A stretch of 64,000 bases of DNA. It comes from JABMMZ01 sp044357345. GTDB lineage: Bacteria; Bacteroidota; Bacteroidia; NS11-12g; UBA955. Every line of letters begins with the position of its first letter. Positions within the stretch are counted from its first letter, which is position 1. The notes below the pieces were generated by a model. The model searched no databases, was not told the DNA's origin, and worked only from the letters and a program-made list of their open reading frames with translations. The stretch lies in NCBI GenBank assembly GCA_044357345.1, contig JBIKPR010000001.1, forward strand, positions 1-64,000, written 5' to 3'. Made by a program: the position numbers and the translations under genes. Below are positions 51,381 to 60,376 of the stretch, piece after piece.

Positions 51381-54300
51381 CGCTTAATCGTTTCAACTGA
51401 ATTGCTATTTAACAATATACCTTTGGTATAAAACGATTCCGTTAAATCAAGATTACCTCCATATGTATTAATCCAATCTAGATATTCATCATTGTTCATA
51501 AAACATACTTTATCACTTAGATTTAATCCACTTAAATCACCACTCAACCAACGGCCAACTTTCAAACCATTCTCATACATACCAATAGCTTCTGGTTGTC
51601 CGAAATTATTATAGTAAATCCAAATCCCCTGCTTTTTATTGTTGATGATTTGCCCCTCTTTGAGCTTATGACCACTTGCTTGTAACTCAGTTATAAAACC
51701 ATTGCCATCTTTTAAAATATTTTGGCCACTGGTATCATAAAAGGCCATGTAGTAATCTTCTTCAGTTGGTATTTCTGTCTCGCTCTCACAGGTATATTTG
51801 GTGTTATTATCTGTTGCATAACCTATGAACATTGGCTTGCCATCATCATAGTAAGCTTTCACATATCCTCTTGATAAAACTGTATCATTATCAACAACAT
51901 ACAAAAACGAATCTTTAAAATCTATTGTTTTATAAACCCTATTTTTACCTTCTCTGAAGAATGTCCATTTACCACTTAACTCATTACTTATTTTATAACC
52001 TTGTTTGAACACCATACCGCTTTTATAATAATAAGTGTAAAGTCCTCTTTTAAAATAAGGCGATTCAAAAAGTTGGTCGATAAATTCGTACCCAGTTATG
52101 ACTTTACTAAGAACTTTATTATTGTCTGCTCGCCTATAAGAACTTAAATCAACTTCTTCATAATCATCACTATAATGAGACGAATAAGATGATCCTGAAG
52201 AATTGTATTTTTTACTTTTATATTCACTTAATTTATATATTGGCTTTAAGGCCGTAAAAAACATACTGTCATTCTTGTCAAAATCTACCGTGAACTTCAA
52301 GTTGTCCGTATCGCGGTAAAAAGAATATCTACCACTTAAATAGCCATGGTCAAAGGTATATTTTTCTTTCAAATATTTCGCCGTGTCCCGATACCATTCA
52401 TTGTAGTTAAAGTATTTTACTATTTCACCGTGCGGAATGCCTTTATTAAATCGACCATGGTAAATAGGATACCCATTTTTGCGCAAGCGCCAGAATTCAC
52501 CATTAACAGTATCATTCTCCATAGGGTAAACATAATTGAGGAATTGAAATGAATTGGATTCAGAAAATCGGTATTGCATTCCGTTCAATTTATTTTGATG
52601 AAAAGTATATTGGCTTTTTGAAGATCCATAGTTATTTGGCTCAATATACCATTGTCCCTCCTTCATGCCATTAACATATGTTATCATAGATGGTGTTGTG
52701 ATTGAAAAATGTTTTTCCTTCATTTTCGCATTCCATCTTTTGTTTAATTTATAAATCTTCATCTCCAAATCGTCGTTCAATCTATTGTCATAATAGGTAC
52801 TTGATACTGACCAATAATCAAATATATCTATACACCTTATAGAACCATTAAAAGCCCCATCTATTACAGTGTAATTGATCTCGGCCGAAGGCGGAATTAA
52901 CTTGCTTTTATATCGCTTTAATATTTTTTTACTTTGCTCTAATTTTATTACAATCTCAAGTCGCTTTTGCAATCCAAAGAATTCTAAAATTTCAAACAAT
53001 TGAGCCTTCAATTTCTTTGGATTTCTTTTGTAATCTATTTCTACTTTAATATCGCCTGTATATTGCTCTTTGCCTAATAAAATTGATTTATGCTGTTGAG
53101 GCAATACTTTAAAAAACTGTAAAATCATTCCATTCAATTCATAGTCTTCGTTGTATTCATTTTCAAGAAGATATGATTCAAATCCTGACTTAAAATGCTC
53201 ATCTTGTTTGTAGAGGAACTTTCCTCTTTTCATAATAGTATCAACCAACATTAAAGTATCGTACTTCAAGGGGACTTTTATAAGCTTTACGATACTGCCG
53301 TTGCTTTTATCTCCTGAAACTTTGTATCTAATAGAACTATTCAAACTCCTTCCTTTTATCCATTGAACATCATTATAATCATAATCCAAAGGCTCATAAT
53401 ATTGCTTTGTGACTAGAGCTTTGTGACTCTCGTATGTTTTGCTGTAAACAAATGTATTTTTTTCACTTGGGTTTAATTCAAAATATTTAGTGGTTTTGTA
53501 CAAGTCTGTGATTTCCCCTTTTCGGTTATAAGTTTTTTGAATCAAAAGTTGGGCACAATAGTTATTGGAATTTGGATAATCATTTGATTTATCACTACAG
53601 CTGTCAAGAAGATATTGTGATTCAACGCCTCTTATGTATCCTTCTCTTTTGGTTCTATAAAACCTTCCATCGATAATGGTATCTTTAATACTTTCCCCAT
53701 TTTTGTAAAAATCAGGTTTTATCCAAGCATCAATTCTAAATGTTTTATCAACTAAAACGCCATTTTTGTAATTGTAACGAATAAGGGAAATTTGAGATGA
53801 TGAGCGGCCACTATACCTATCAACAGAAACATCAGGGAATATTGCAATTGTTTTATAATCAGGAAATTGCTTGATCACACTGTCCCTTCCATAAATATAT
53901 TTATTTACAATTATGTTGTTATGGTATATTTCCTGTGCACACTCTTTGTTTTTAGTATAAAAAGAAACCTCCAAGTCATTATCTCTATTGTAATTTGTGG
54001 TCCATCTTCCTTCTCTCTCATCTTTAAGGTAGGTCCCTTCGGAAACACTAAATAGCTTGATTTTTTTCTTATCTTTCCAATAAACAAAGTGTTTGTATAG
54101 CCCGCTTTTTAAGCCCTGATCCACTGTAATTTCATCCACCAACAAAGTATCCCCTTTAACATATTGATAAACCCTAAGATTCCCACTCAGTATACCATTA
54201 ACATAGTTCAATTCAAATTTAGAACCATCGTATTTTACACGGTTCTTATACAATATATAATGCTTGTAATCGATTGAATAATCTTCGTTATCCATGTCAC

Positions 54301-54763
54301 CACCCCAACTACGTCTATAATTGGATTTATTATTCTGGTAAATGGTAAAATGGCCATCAATTAAGTCATTCTTATAAGGAATAACACATTTTACAGTTTG
54401 GGAAAACATGGTATATATGGAGGCATTACCCTCCTTCTTGTTGTTTTTAATGGTAAAAGTTGAATATACCTGATAAACCGTATCATAAACGATTTCTTTG
54501 GCAATTTTTCTTTTGTTTTTTAACGCAAAATTGGTATTATAAATCAAGTATTCTCCATCTTCCACGCTGCCAATTATGGGTGGTAAATTAAGGTTGTTAA
54601 ACCTAAGCTGCCCCAACTGAAAATAAACATTCGAATTATAGCTATCAATGGTTTGAGGATATACTTTGTAAAGCTTTCCGTGAAAACTTGCTGTTTTTTG
54701 AGAAAAAGCTGAAAAACCAAGGAGAAAACTGAATAATAAGAGGGTGGTTTTGATTAATTTCAT
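51377..54763 (-). CDS. large secreted protein with MORN_2/YwqK-type repeats
   Basis: 1128 residues from ATG 54763, which gives a signal peptide (KLIKTTLLLFSFLLGFSAFSQ); the frame extends upstream to 54877 but without a signal and across the der promoter. The body is made of many short beta units of the type (L/Y)xNG...GxxxxY. Clear examples are YVNGMKEGQWYIEP, LNGMQYRFSES, KLSGKWTFFREGK-like, KQGIWIYYNNFGQPEAIGMYENGLKVGRW and HGEIVKYFNYNEWYRDTAKY. These resemble MORN_2 repeats found in YwqK-family proteins. No enzyme domain and no T9SS tail was seen. Function unknown; it is probably periplasmic or surface-exposed. Confidence 0.75.
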   Translation of the reverse strand: MKLIKTTLLLFSFLLGFSAFSQKTASFHGKLYKVYPQTIDSYNSNVYFQLGQLRFNNLNLPPIIGSVEDGEYLIYNTNFALKNKRKIAKEIVYDTVYQVYSTFTIKNNKKEGNASIYTMFSQTVKCVIPYKNDLIDGHFTIYQNNKSNYRRSWGGDMDNEDYSIDYKHYILYKNRVKYDGSKFELNYVNGILSGNLRVYQYVKGDTLLVDEITVDQGLKSGLYKHFVYWKDKKKIKLFSVSEGTYLKDEREGRWTTNYNRDNDLEVSFYTKNKECAQEIYHNNIIVNKYIYGRDSVIKQFPDYKTIAIFPDVSVDRYSGRSSSQISLIRYNYKNGVLVDKTFRIDAWIKPDFYKNGESIKDTIIDGRFYRTKREGYIRGVESQYLLDSCSDKSNDYPNSNNYCAQLLIQKTYNRKGEITDLYKTTKYFELNPSEKNTFVYSKTYESHKALVTKQYYEPLDYDYNDVQWIKGRSLNSSIRYKVSGDKSNGSIVKLIKVPLKYDTLMLVDTIMKRGKFLYKQDEHFKSGFESYLLENEYNEDYELNGMILQFFKVLPQQHKSILLGKEQYTGDIKVEIDYKRNPKKLKAQLFEILEFFGLQKRLEIVIKLEQSKKILKRYKSKLIPPSAEINYTVIDGAFNGSIRCIDIFDYWSVSSTYYDNRLNDDLEMKIYKLNKRWNAKMKEKHFSITTPSMITYVNGMKEGQWYIEPNNYGSSKSQYTFHQNKLNGMQYRFSESNSFQFLNYVYPMENDTVNGEFWRLRKNGYPIYHGRFNKGIPHGEIVKYFNYNEWYRDTAKYLKEKYTFDHGYLSGRYSFYRDTDNLKFTVDFDKNDSMFFTALKPIYKLSEYKSKKYNSSGSSYSSHYSDDYEEVDLSSYRRADNNKVLSKVITGYEFIDQLFESPYFKRGLYTYYYKSGMVFKQGYKISNELSGKWTFFREGKNRVYKTIDFKDSFLYVVDNDTVLSRGYVKAYYDDGKPMFIGYATDNNTKYTCESETEIPTEEDYYMAFYDTSGQNILKDGNGFITELQASGHKLKEGQIINNKKQGIWIYYNNFGQPEAIGMYENGLKVGRWLSGDLSGLNLSDKVCFMNNDEYLDWINTYGGNLDLTESFYTKGILLNSNSVETIKR

Positions 54764-54862
54764 ATAATTGGTAACAATAAAAATAAGTAACGCAAGATAC
54801 TTTAAATTAGTATGTTTTAGGCCCTTGATTATTTCCGCCGTGGACATACTAACAAAAAACGT

Positions 54863-54870
54863 TACCTTTG
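54863..54870 (+). promoter_or_regulatory. -7 promoter box of der, abutting the start codon
   Basis: TACCTTTG is an exact consensus match that ends seven bases before the der ATG at 54878. Confidence 0.6.
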
Positions 54871-54877
54871 TGACCAA

Positions 54878-56197
54878 ATGTCAAGAATAGTCGCCATAGT
54901 AGGCAGACCCAATGTCGGTAAATCAACCTTGTTCAATCGTCTAACCGGCGAAAGAAAAGCAATTGTTGATGATTTTAGTGGAGTAACGCGTGATAGACAC
55001 TACGGTGATAGCGAGTGGAATGGTCAATCTTTTACAGTAATAGATACCGGAGGATACGTTAAAGACAGCAAAGATATATTTGAATCCGCTATCCGCGAAC
55101 AGGTTCAAATTGCTGTTGAGGAGGCCGCAGTTGTAATATTTATGGCTGATGTGCAAACAGATGTGACAGAACTAGATTCACAATTTGCAAATATTTTAAG
55201 AAAATCAAATAAGCCTGTTATAATGGTTGTCAATAAAGTTGATAACCACGATCAAATTCCAGAAACAGCCGTTTTTTACCGATTAGGATTTCAAGAAATT
55301 TTCGCCATATCCTCTGCTACAGGTAGCGGAACAGGTGAATTGTTAGACAAATTGGTTGAACTGCTTCCTGCTGATGATGGCAAAGAATTTGATGATGAAA
55401 ACCTTGGTGAACTTCCAAAAATAGCAATCGTAGGTAGACCAAACGTAGGAAAATCATCTTTTGTAAATTCTTTGGTGGGTTACAATAGAAACATTGTTAC
55501 AGATATTGCAGGAACCACTAGAGATTCTATCCATACACGTTACAATGCATTTGGCAAAGACTTGGTTTTAATTGACACTGCAGGTATTAGAAAAAAATCA
55601 AAAGTTGAAGAAAATATAGAGTTCTATTCAGTTATGCGCAGCTTGCGTGCAATTGAAAATTGTAATGTTTGTATCGTAATGTTGGATGCATTACAAGGTA
55701 TTGAGTCGCAAGACATGAACTTGTTGTTTTTAGCCCATAGACACGGTAAAGGAATTATGATTTTAGTGAACAAATGGGATTTGTACGACAAAGGAAACAA
55801 TACTGCCAAGGAGTATGAAGAACATATTAAAAAAAGAACCGCACCTTTTGTAGATTATCCTGTTGTGTTTATTAGTGCGCTTAACAAGCAGCGTATTTTC
55901 CAAGCTATGGAAACGGCTGTTAAAGTGCACGAAAACATGTCCAACCGTGTTAAAACAAGCAAACTAAACGAATTAATGTTGCCGATTGTTAAGAATACGC
56001 CTCCTCCAGGGGTTAAAGGTAAAACCATTTCAATCAAGTATATCCAACAGTTGCCTTCTAAATCGGTGTGCTTTGCTTTCTTCTGTAACTTACCTCAGTA
56101 TATAAGTGAATCTTACAAACGATTCTTGGAAAATCAATTGCGTCAAAACTTTGACTTCAACGGAGTTCCAATTAAGATTTTCTTTAGAAAAAAATAA
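54878..56197 (+). CDS. der: ribosome biogenesis GTPase Der (EngA)
   Basis: 439 residues with two consecutive GTPase domains, each starting GRPNVGKS (near residues 8 and 185). They carry DTGGY and DTAGIRKKS switch II motifs and NKVD and NKWD specificity motifs, and are followed by the KH-like C-terminal domain (~355-439). Der acts in 50S subunit maturation. The promoter box TACCTTTG (54863-54870) ends seven bases before the ATG, so the transcript is close to leaderless. The stop is one base from the msrB stop on the other strand. Confidence 0.97.
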   Translation: MSRIVAIVGRPNVGKSTLFNRLTGERKAIVDDFSGVTRDRHYGDSEWNGQSFTVIDTGGYVKDSKDIFESAIREQVQIAVEEAAVVIFMADVQTDVTELDSQFANILRKSNKPVIMVVNKVDNHDQIPETAVFYRLGFQEIFAISSATGSGTGELLDKLVELLPADDGKEFDDENLGELPKIAIVGRPNVGKSSFVNSLVGYNRNIVTDIAGTTRDSIHTRYNAFGKDLVLIDTAGIRKKSKVEENIEFYSVMRSLRAIENCNVCIVMLDALQGIESQDMNLLFLAHRHGKGIMILVNKWDLYDKGNNTAKEYEEHIKKRTAPFVDYPVVFISALNKQRIFQAMETAVKVHENMSNRVKTSKLNELMLPIVKNTPPPGVKGKTISIKYIQQLPSKSVCFAFFCNLPQYISESYKRFLENQLRQNFDFNGVPIKIFFRKK

Positions 56198-56198
56198 T

Positions 56199-56597
56199 TT
56201 AAGTTCCCTTTTTCTTAAAACCTAAAGATACGCTGTTGATGCAATAGCGCAATCCTGTTGGGGTTCCATGCCCATCTGTAAAGACATGTCCTAAGTGTCC
56301 TTGACAATTTGAACACAGCACTTCAACACGGTGCATACCATGGCTATAGTCGGGCTTTTCAAGGACCTTTGATTTGTCAATTGACTCATAAAAACTAGGC
56401 CATCCGCAACCAGCATCAAATTTTGTCTTTGACTCAAATAACACTTGATTGCATCCTTTGCAAATGTATTCGCCCTCTTCCCAAAACTTATTGTAAGTCC
56501 CCGTATGAGGCCTTTCGGTACCTTTTTGCCTTAAAACTCTATAAGACTCCTCACCTAGTTCTGCCTTCCATTCTTCTTCAGTCTTTTGAATACTCAT
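56199..56597 (-). CDS. msrB: peptide-methionine (R)-S-oxide reductase MsrB
   Basis: 132 residues from ATG 56597; the frame extends to 56729 but that part is non-conserved and crosses the promoter. The SelR fold has the catalytic Cys119 in GLRYCINS, a probable resolving Cys64 in GCGWPSF, and zinc ligands Cys46, Cys49, Cys95 and Cys98. It reduces the R epimer of protein methionine sulfoxide; there is no signal peptide, so it is cytoplasmic. A minus-strand TAAATTTG box lies a few bases upstream of the start. It is divergent from the symporter gene. Confidence 0.96.
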   Translation of the reverse strand: MSIQKTEEEWKAELGEESYRVLRQKGTERPHTGTYNKFWEEGEYICKGCNQVLFESKTKFDAGCGWPSFYESIDKSKVLEKPDYSHGMHRVEVLCSNCQGHLGHVFTDGHGTPTGLRYCINSVSLGFKKKGT

Positions 56598-56774
56598 TTG
56601 TACAAATTTAAAGTTATTATTTCTATTGTTGTACTTGTCCAACAATTCAAAATCATAATAGTTTAGTGTACAATATTTTTTTGCTAAACAATCTGTAAAC
56701 TTTATTTTTGAACAAATTACAAAACTCAATTTTAAGTGTTTAAAAACATTGAATGCTTACAATTGAAAATCAAT

Positions 56775-58241
56775 ATGAGTGCAAGTATATTTTTTGCTGT
56801 GATCTTTTCCTATTTCACCGCTTTAATAATTATCAGTAGAATTACCGCTAAAAAAGCAGATTCTGCTTCCTATTTTATCGGCAACAAACAATCACCATGG
56901 TACCTTGTTGCTTTTGGTATGCTAAGCGATTCTCTTAGCGGCGTTACCTATATATCTGTTCCTGGCGCTGTGCTCAACAACTCCTTGACCTATCTCCAAG
57001 TTGTTATTGGTTACTTCTTAGGTTACTTTGTTATTATGTTCATTTTGTTGCCACTGTATTACAGACTTGAATTGGTTTCAATATATACCTATTTGCAACA
57101 ACGCTTTGGAAAAAACGCTCAAAAAACCGGTTCATTTTTCTTCTTAATTTCACGTCTTTTGGGCGCTGGTGGAAGGCTCACTTTGGCCATTGGCGTTATG
57201 CAACTATTCGTATTCAATGGCTATGGAATTCCCTTTCCATTGACCGCTGCTGTTTTTATCGGTTTAATGTTGCTTTATACCTACAAGGGAGGCATTAAAA
57301 CATTGGTTTATACGGATGCATTTCAATCTCTATTTCTAATTCTTGGCGTTGTTTTATCAATTGTAGCAATTGCTACTCAGTTAAATTATAATTTCTCAGA
57401 TTTATTTGAAACCATTAGACACAGCAGTTTAAATAAAGTTATAGAAACAGATTATCTAAAAGGCAATTTTTGGGCAAAACACATTTTAGGTGGTGCTTTG
57501 TTTACTGTCGCAATGACTGGCCTTGATCAAAACATGATGCAAAAAAACTTAAGCTTAAAATCGCTAGGTGAGGCCAGAAAAAACATGTTTTGGTTTAGTC
57601 TTGTAATGGTCATAGTAAATATACTTTTCCTTTCATTGGGCGTTTTACTGTACCATTTTGCACTTGCAAAAGGAATCCAAATTCCGGAAGTAAGTGACAA
57701 TGTTTTTCCAACACTTGCACTTGGATACTTTGGAACTTTTACAGCTTTAGCATTTATAATTGGTTTAACAGCGGCCACATTCAGCAGTGCTGATTCAGTA
57801 TTAGCAACACTAACCACTTCTTTTTGTATAGACTTTTTAGGCTTTGGAATGAATGCAAAATATGGAGAAAATCAACAAACTAAAATTAGACATTGGGTGC
57901 ATATTGGCTTTGCATTTGTGCTGCTTTTAGTCATTGTTTTCATCAAATATGCATTTAGTTCAAAGGCTAGCATTGATGTTATTTTAAGCATGGCGTCCTT
58001 AACCTATGGACCTTTAATTGGCTTATTTGCTGCAGGATTATTCACCAAGCACACATATAACGACCGGCTAATCCCCTTGGTATGTCTAATATCTCCAGTT
58101 ATCAGTTATTTCCTTCAACAAAATGGAAAAGCCTGGTTTGGCGGATACCAATTTGGCAACGAAATTATTTTTATTAATGGTTTTTTAACCTTTATATTTT
58201 TGTTATTATTGAAAAGAAAAAAACGCTCTACACCACTATGA
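56775..58241 (+). CDS. sodium:solute symporter family protein
   Basis: 488 residues from ATG 56775 (MSASIFFAV), with about 13 transmembrane helices as in the SSS family. Family features are YFIGNKQSPWYLVAFGMLSDSLSGVTYISVPG in the first core helices, the amphipathic LISRLLGAGGRLTLAIGV, YTYKGGIKTLVYTDAFQ, and LTAATFSSADSVLATLTTSFCIDF. It imports a small solute with Na+; the substrate cannot be deduced. The frame is open upstream to a GTG at 56736, without support. The following transglutaminase-like gene overlaps its stop by four bases. Confidence 0.9.
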   Translation: MSASIFFAVIFSYFTALIIISRITAKKADSASYFIGNKQSPWYLVAFGMLSDSLSGVTYISVPGAVLNNSLTYLQVVIGYFLGYFVIMFILLPLYYRLELVSIYTYLQQRFGKNAQKTGSFFFLISRLLGAGGRLTLAIGVMQLFVFNGYGIPFPLTAAVFIGLMLLYTYKGGIKTLVYTDAFQSLFLILGVVLSIVAIATQLNYNFSDLFETIRHSSLNKVIETDYLKGNFWAKHILGGALFTVAMTGLDQNMMQKNLSLKSLGEARKNMFWFSLVMVIVNILFLSLGVLLYHFALAKGIQIPEVSDNVFPTLALGYFGTFTALAFIIGLTAATFSSADSVLATLTTSFCIDFLGFGMNAKYGENQQTKIRHWVHIGFAFVLLLVIVFIKYAFSSKASIDVILSMASLTYGPLIGLFAAGLFTKHTYNDRLIPLVCLISPVISYFLQQNGKAWFGGYQFGNEIIFINGFLTFIFLLLLKRKKRSTPL

Positions 58242-60358
58242 AAGCCAAAAACATTAAACATTCTCTTTATTTCTTATTGCTATTTCTTTTAGCATGCTCC
58301 GGTCCAAGAATACACATTCCTAGTGCATACGAAACAAAAGCTGTTTTCCAAGGAGAAGAAGAGGTAAATGTTGGCCCAAACAATATCTCAGAAGCTGGTG
58401 ATTTGGCAGAAGAATTTCCAGAAGAAAGCATAATCAACGACCGAATTAAAGTAACTGTAGATTTTGCTTTTAATGACAAATATGATTCATCGTTATACTA
58501 TAAGCAATACATCTCTGTAAATAAAAAAGCAGACAGCTTGGCAAGAATAGAGAAAGCCAAAAAATCCACAAATAAAAGTAAACCTGAATTAACCGAACAC
58601 CCAATACCAGATGGTCAGGTTTTTATGACTTCAACTTACGAGTATGAATACAAAACCATTCGTGATTTTGTTGAAGAACCTATTGTTTTACATTACAATT
58701 CTATGGTTTCTGTAAGTAAATTTTATGCTAAAATTGACAACAATTCTGCCAACCTTAAAAAACGTGATGAAAGCAACGATGGTTATATGTACTTCAAAAC
58801 CGATAGCCGTTACAAAATCTATGATTTAAATTTGCCAATTAGAGGTACTGAGGTAAGTTACGAATACACAGAAGAATGTAGAGACGCTAAATTTAATAGT
58901 GTAATGTATGTGGCTGATGACCATTTCACTCAAAAGAAAATTATAAAAATTGCTCTACATGATTATTTAAAATTTGACATTATAGAAAAGAACTTTGAAG
59001 GTCTTATTTACACAAAAGATACTGTTTTAGAATACCCCAAAAGTGGTGCTAATAAGGAAAAAATAAAGTACTTAGTTTACACTTTTAAACGCCTAAAAGG
59101 TTTCCAAAATTATGAATCTGATCGTGGTCCTTCGTATAACTACCCTATGCTATACTTCCAGTTTAAGTCAGCATCTAAAAATGGAAGAACCCACCAAATA
59201 CTCAACAATACCGACGATTTATACAGATGGTACAGATTGGTATCTTCTAATTTAACCAATGACACTTCTGTATTTGCACAATTCACCAAGAATTTGGTTA
59301 AAGACAAAAAAACAGACGAAGACAAAATCAAAACAGTTTTTTATTGGATTCAAGACAATATTCGCTACATCGCTTTCGAAGATGGAATTGCAGGTTTTAG
59401 ACCAGATGAATGCGCAGATGTATTTAGAAAAAGATACGGCGATTGCAAAGGCATGGCCAATTTGACCAAAAATATGTTAAAGGTTCTAGGCTATGATGCA
59501 AGAATGGTATGGATAGGAACCAAACACCAAAACTTTAGCTATGATCAACCGGGTATGCCTGTCGACAACCATGCAATTTGCGCGGTTAAACTCAATGGTA
59601 AATTTGTATTTTTAGATGGTACCGAAAACTATATAGCAATGTATGACTATGCCAACAGAATTCAGGGCCGCAAATGCATAGTTGAGAACGGGGAGAATTA
59701 CAGCATTGAAACCATACCAGAATGGGGCTATGAGCACAATGAGGCTTACAGCAATGAAACTATAACTATAAATGGACTGTTGTTGAACAGCCACGTTAAA
59801 AAGACGTTTAATGGCGAAAGCAAACTAGACCTCATTCGGGGTTTTAACTATTTAGAAACCGAAAGCAAAACTGAAGTTTTATACAATTATTTAAAAGACA
59901 ATAACATCAATTTCAAAATAAGCAATATTGTTTCTAGTGATTTGGGAAACAGAGACATTGTTCCTGAAATTTCTTATGACTTAAACATACAAAATCAAAT
60001 CATCAAAGGCAATGACCGATTGTATGTAAATATTGAATGGGAAAGAGATTTTGATGGTGTATGGTTTGATTCAACTAGAAGCGTGGACTTAGATCTTGGT
60101 CATAAAAATTATGTTAAACGAATTGTAACAATCAATTTAAACAAAGACCAAAAAGTACTTTCATTGCCAACAGCTTTAAATATTGACAATGAATATTATG
60201 CATTCAAATTGGAAATGAAGGTCGTTGGAAATACAATCATATACAACAAAACCATCCTCAACAAAAAGGATTACTTGCCTAGTTCAATGTTAAAAAAATT
60301 TATGGATGATTGCAAAAAGCTCTCTTCTTTCTACAATACTTATATTGAAATTCAATAA
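58238..60358 (+). CDS. DUF3857/transglutaminase-like lipoprotein with intact catalytic triad
   Basis: 706 residues. Lipobox LLAC gives lipidated Cys20. The first half (~60-345) is a DUF3857-type beta domain. The transglutaminase-like core has Cys403 in YGDCKGMANL, His445 in DNHAICAV and Asp460 in FLDGTENY, a complete Cys-His-Asp triad. A C-terminal beta domain (~490-706) resembles DUF3858-like tails. It is likely a periplasmic or outer-membrane lipoprotein with peptidase or amidase-type activity. It is translationally coupled to the symporter (ATGA overlap) and followed 18 bases later by a paralogue. Confidence 0.82.
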   Translation: MKAKNIKHSLYFLLLFLLACSGPRIHIPSAYETKAVFQGEEEVNVGPNNISEAGDLAEEFPEESIINDRIKVTVDFAFNDKYDSSLYYKQYISVNKKADSLARIEKAKKSTNKSKPELTEHPIPDGQVFMTSTYEYEYKTIRDFVEEPIVLHYNSMVSVSKFYAKIDNNSANLKKRDESNDGYMYFKTDSRYKIYDLNLPIRGTEVSYEYTEECRDAKFNSVMYVADDHFTQKKIIKIALHDYLKFDIIEKNFEGLIYTKDTVLEYPKSGANKEKIKYLVYTFKRLKGFQNYESDRGPSYNYPMLYFQFKSASKNGRTHQILNNTDDLYRWYRLVSSNLTNDTSVFAQFTKNLVKDKKTDEDKIKTVFYWIQDNIRYIAFEDGIAGFRPDECADVFRKRYGDCKGMANLTKNMLKVLGYDARMVWIGTKHQNFSYDQPGMPVDNHAICAVKLNGKFVFLDGTENYIAMYDYANRIQGRKCIVENGENYSIETIPEWGYEHNEAYSNETITINGLLLNSHVKKTFNGESKLDLIRGFNYLETESKTEVLYNYLKDNNINFKISNIVSSDLGNRDIVPEISYDLNIQNQIIKGNDRLYVNIEWERDFDGVWFDSTRSVDLDLGHKNYVKRIVTINLNKDQKVLSLPTALNIDNEYYAFKLEMKVVGNTIIYNKTILNKKDYLPSSMLKKFMDDCKKLSSFYNTYIEIQ

Positions 60359-60376
60359 CTAAAACTCGAAATCAAA

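Noticed and set aside
56598..56729. 44-residue N-terminal extension of MsrB
   Set aside because: It is not conserved in MsrB, has no signal-peptide character, and overlaps a TAAATTTG promoter box just before ATG 56597.
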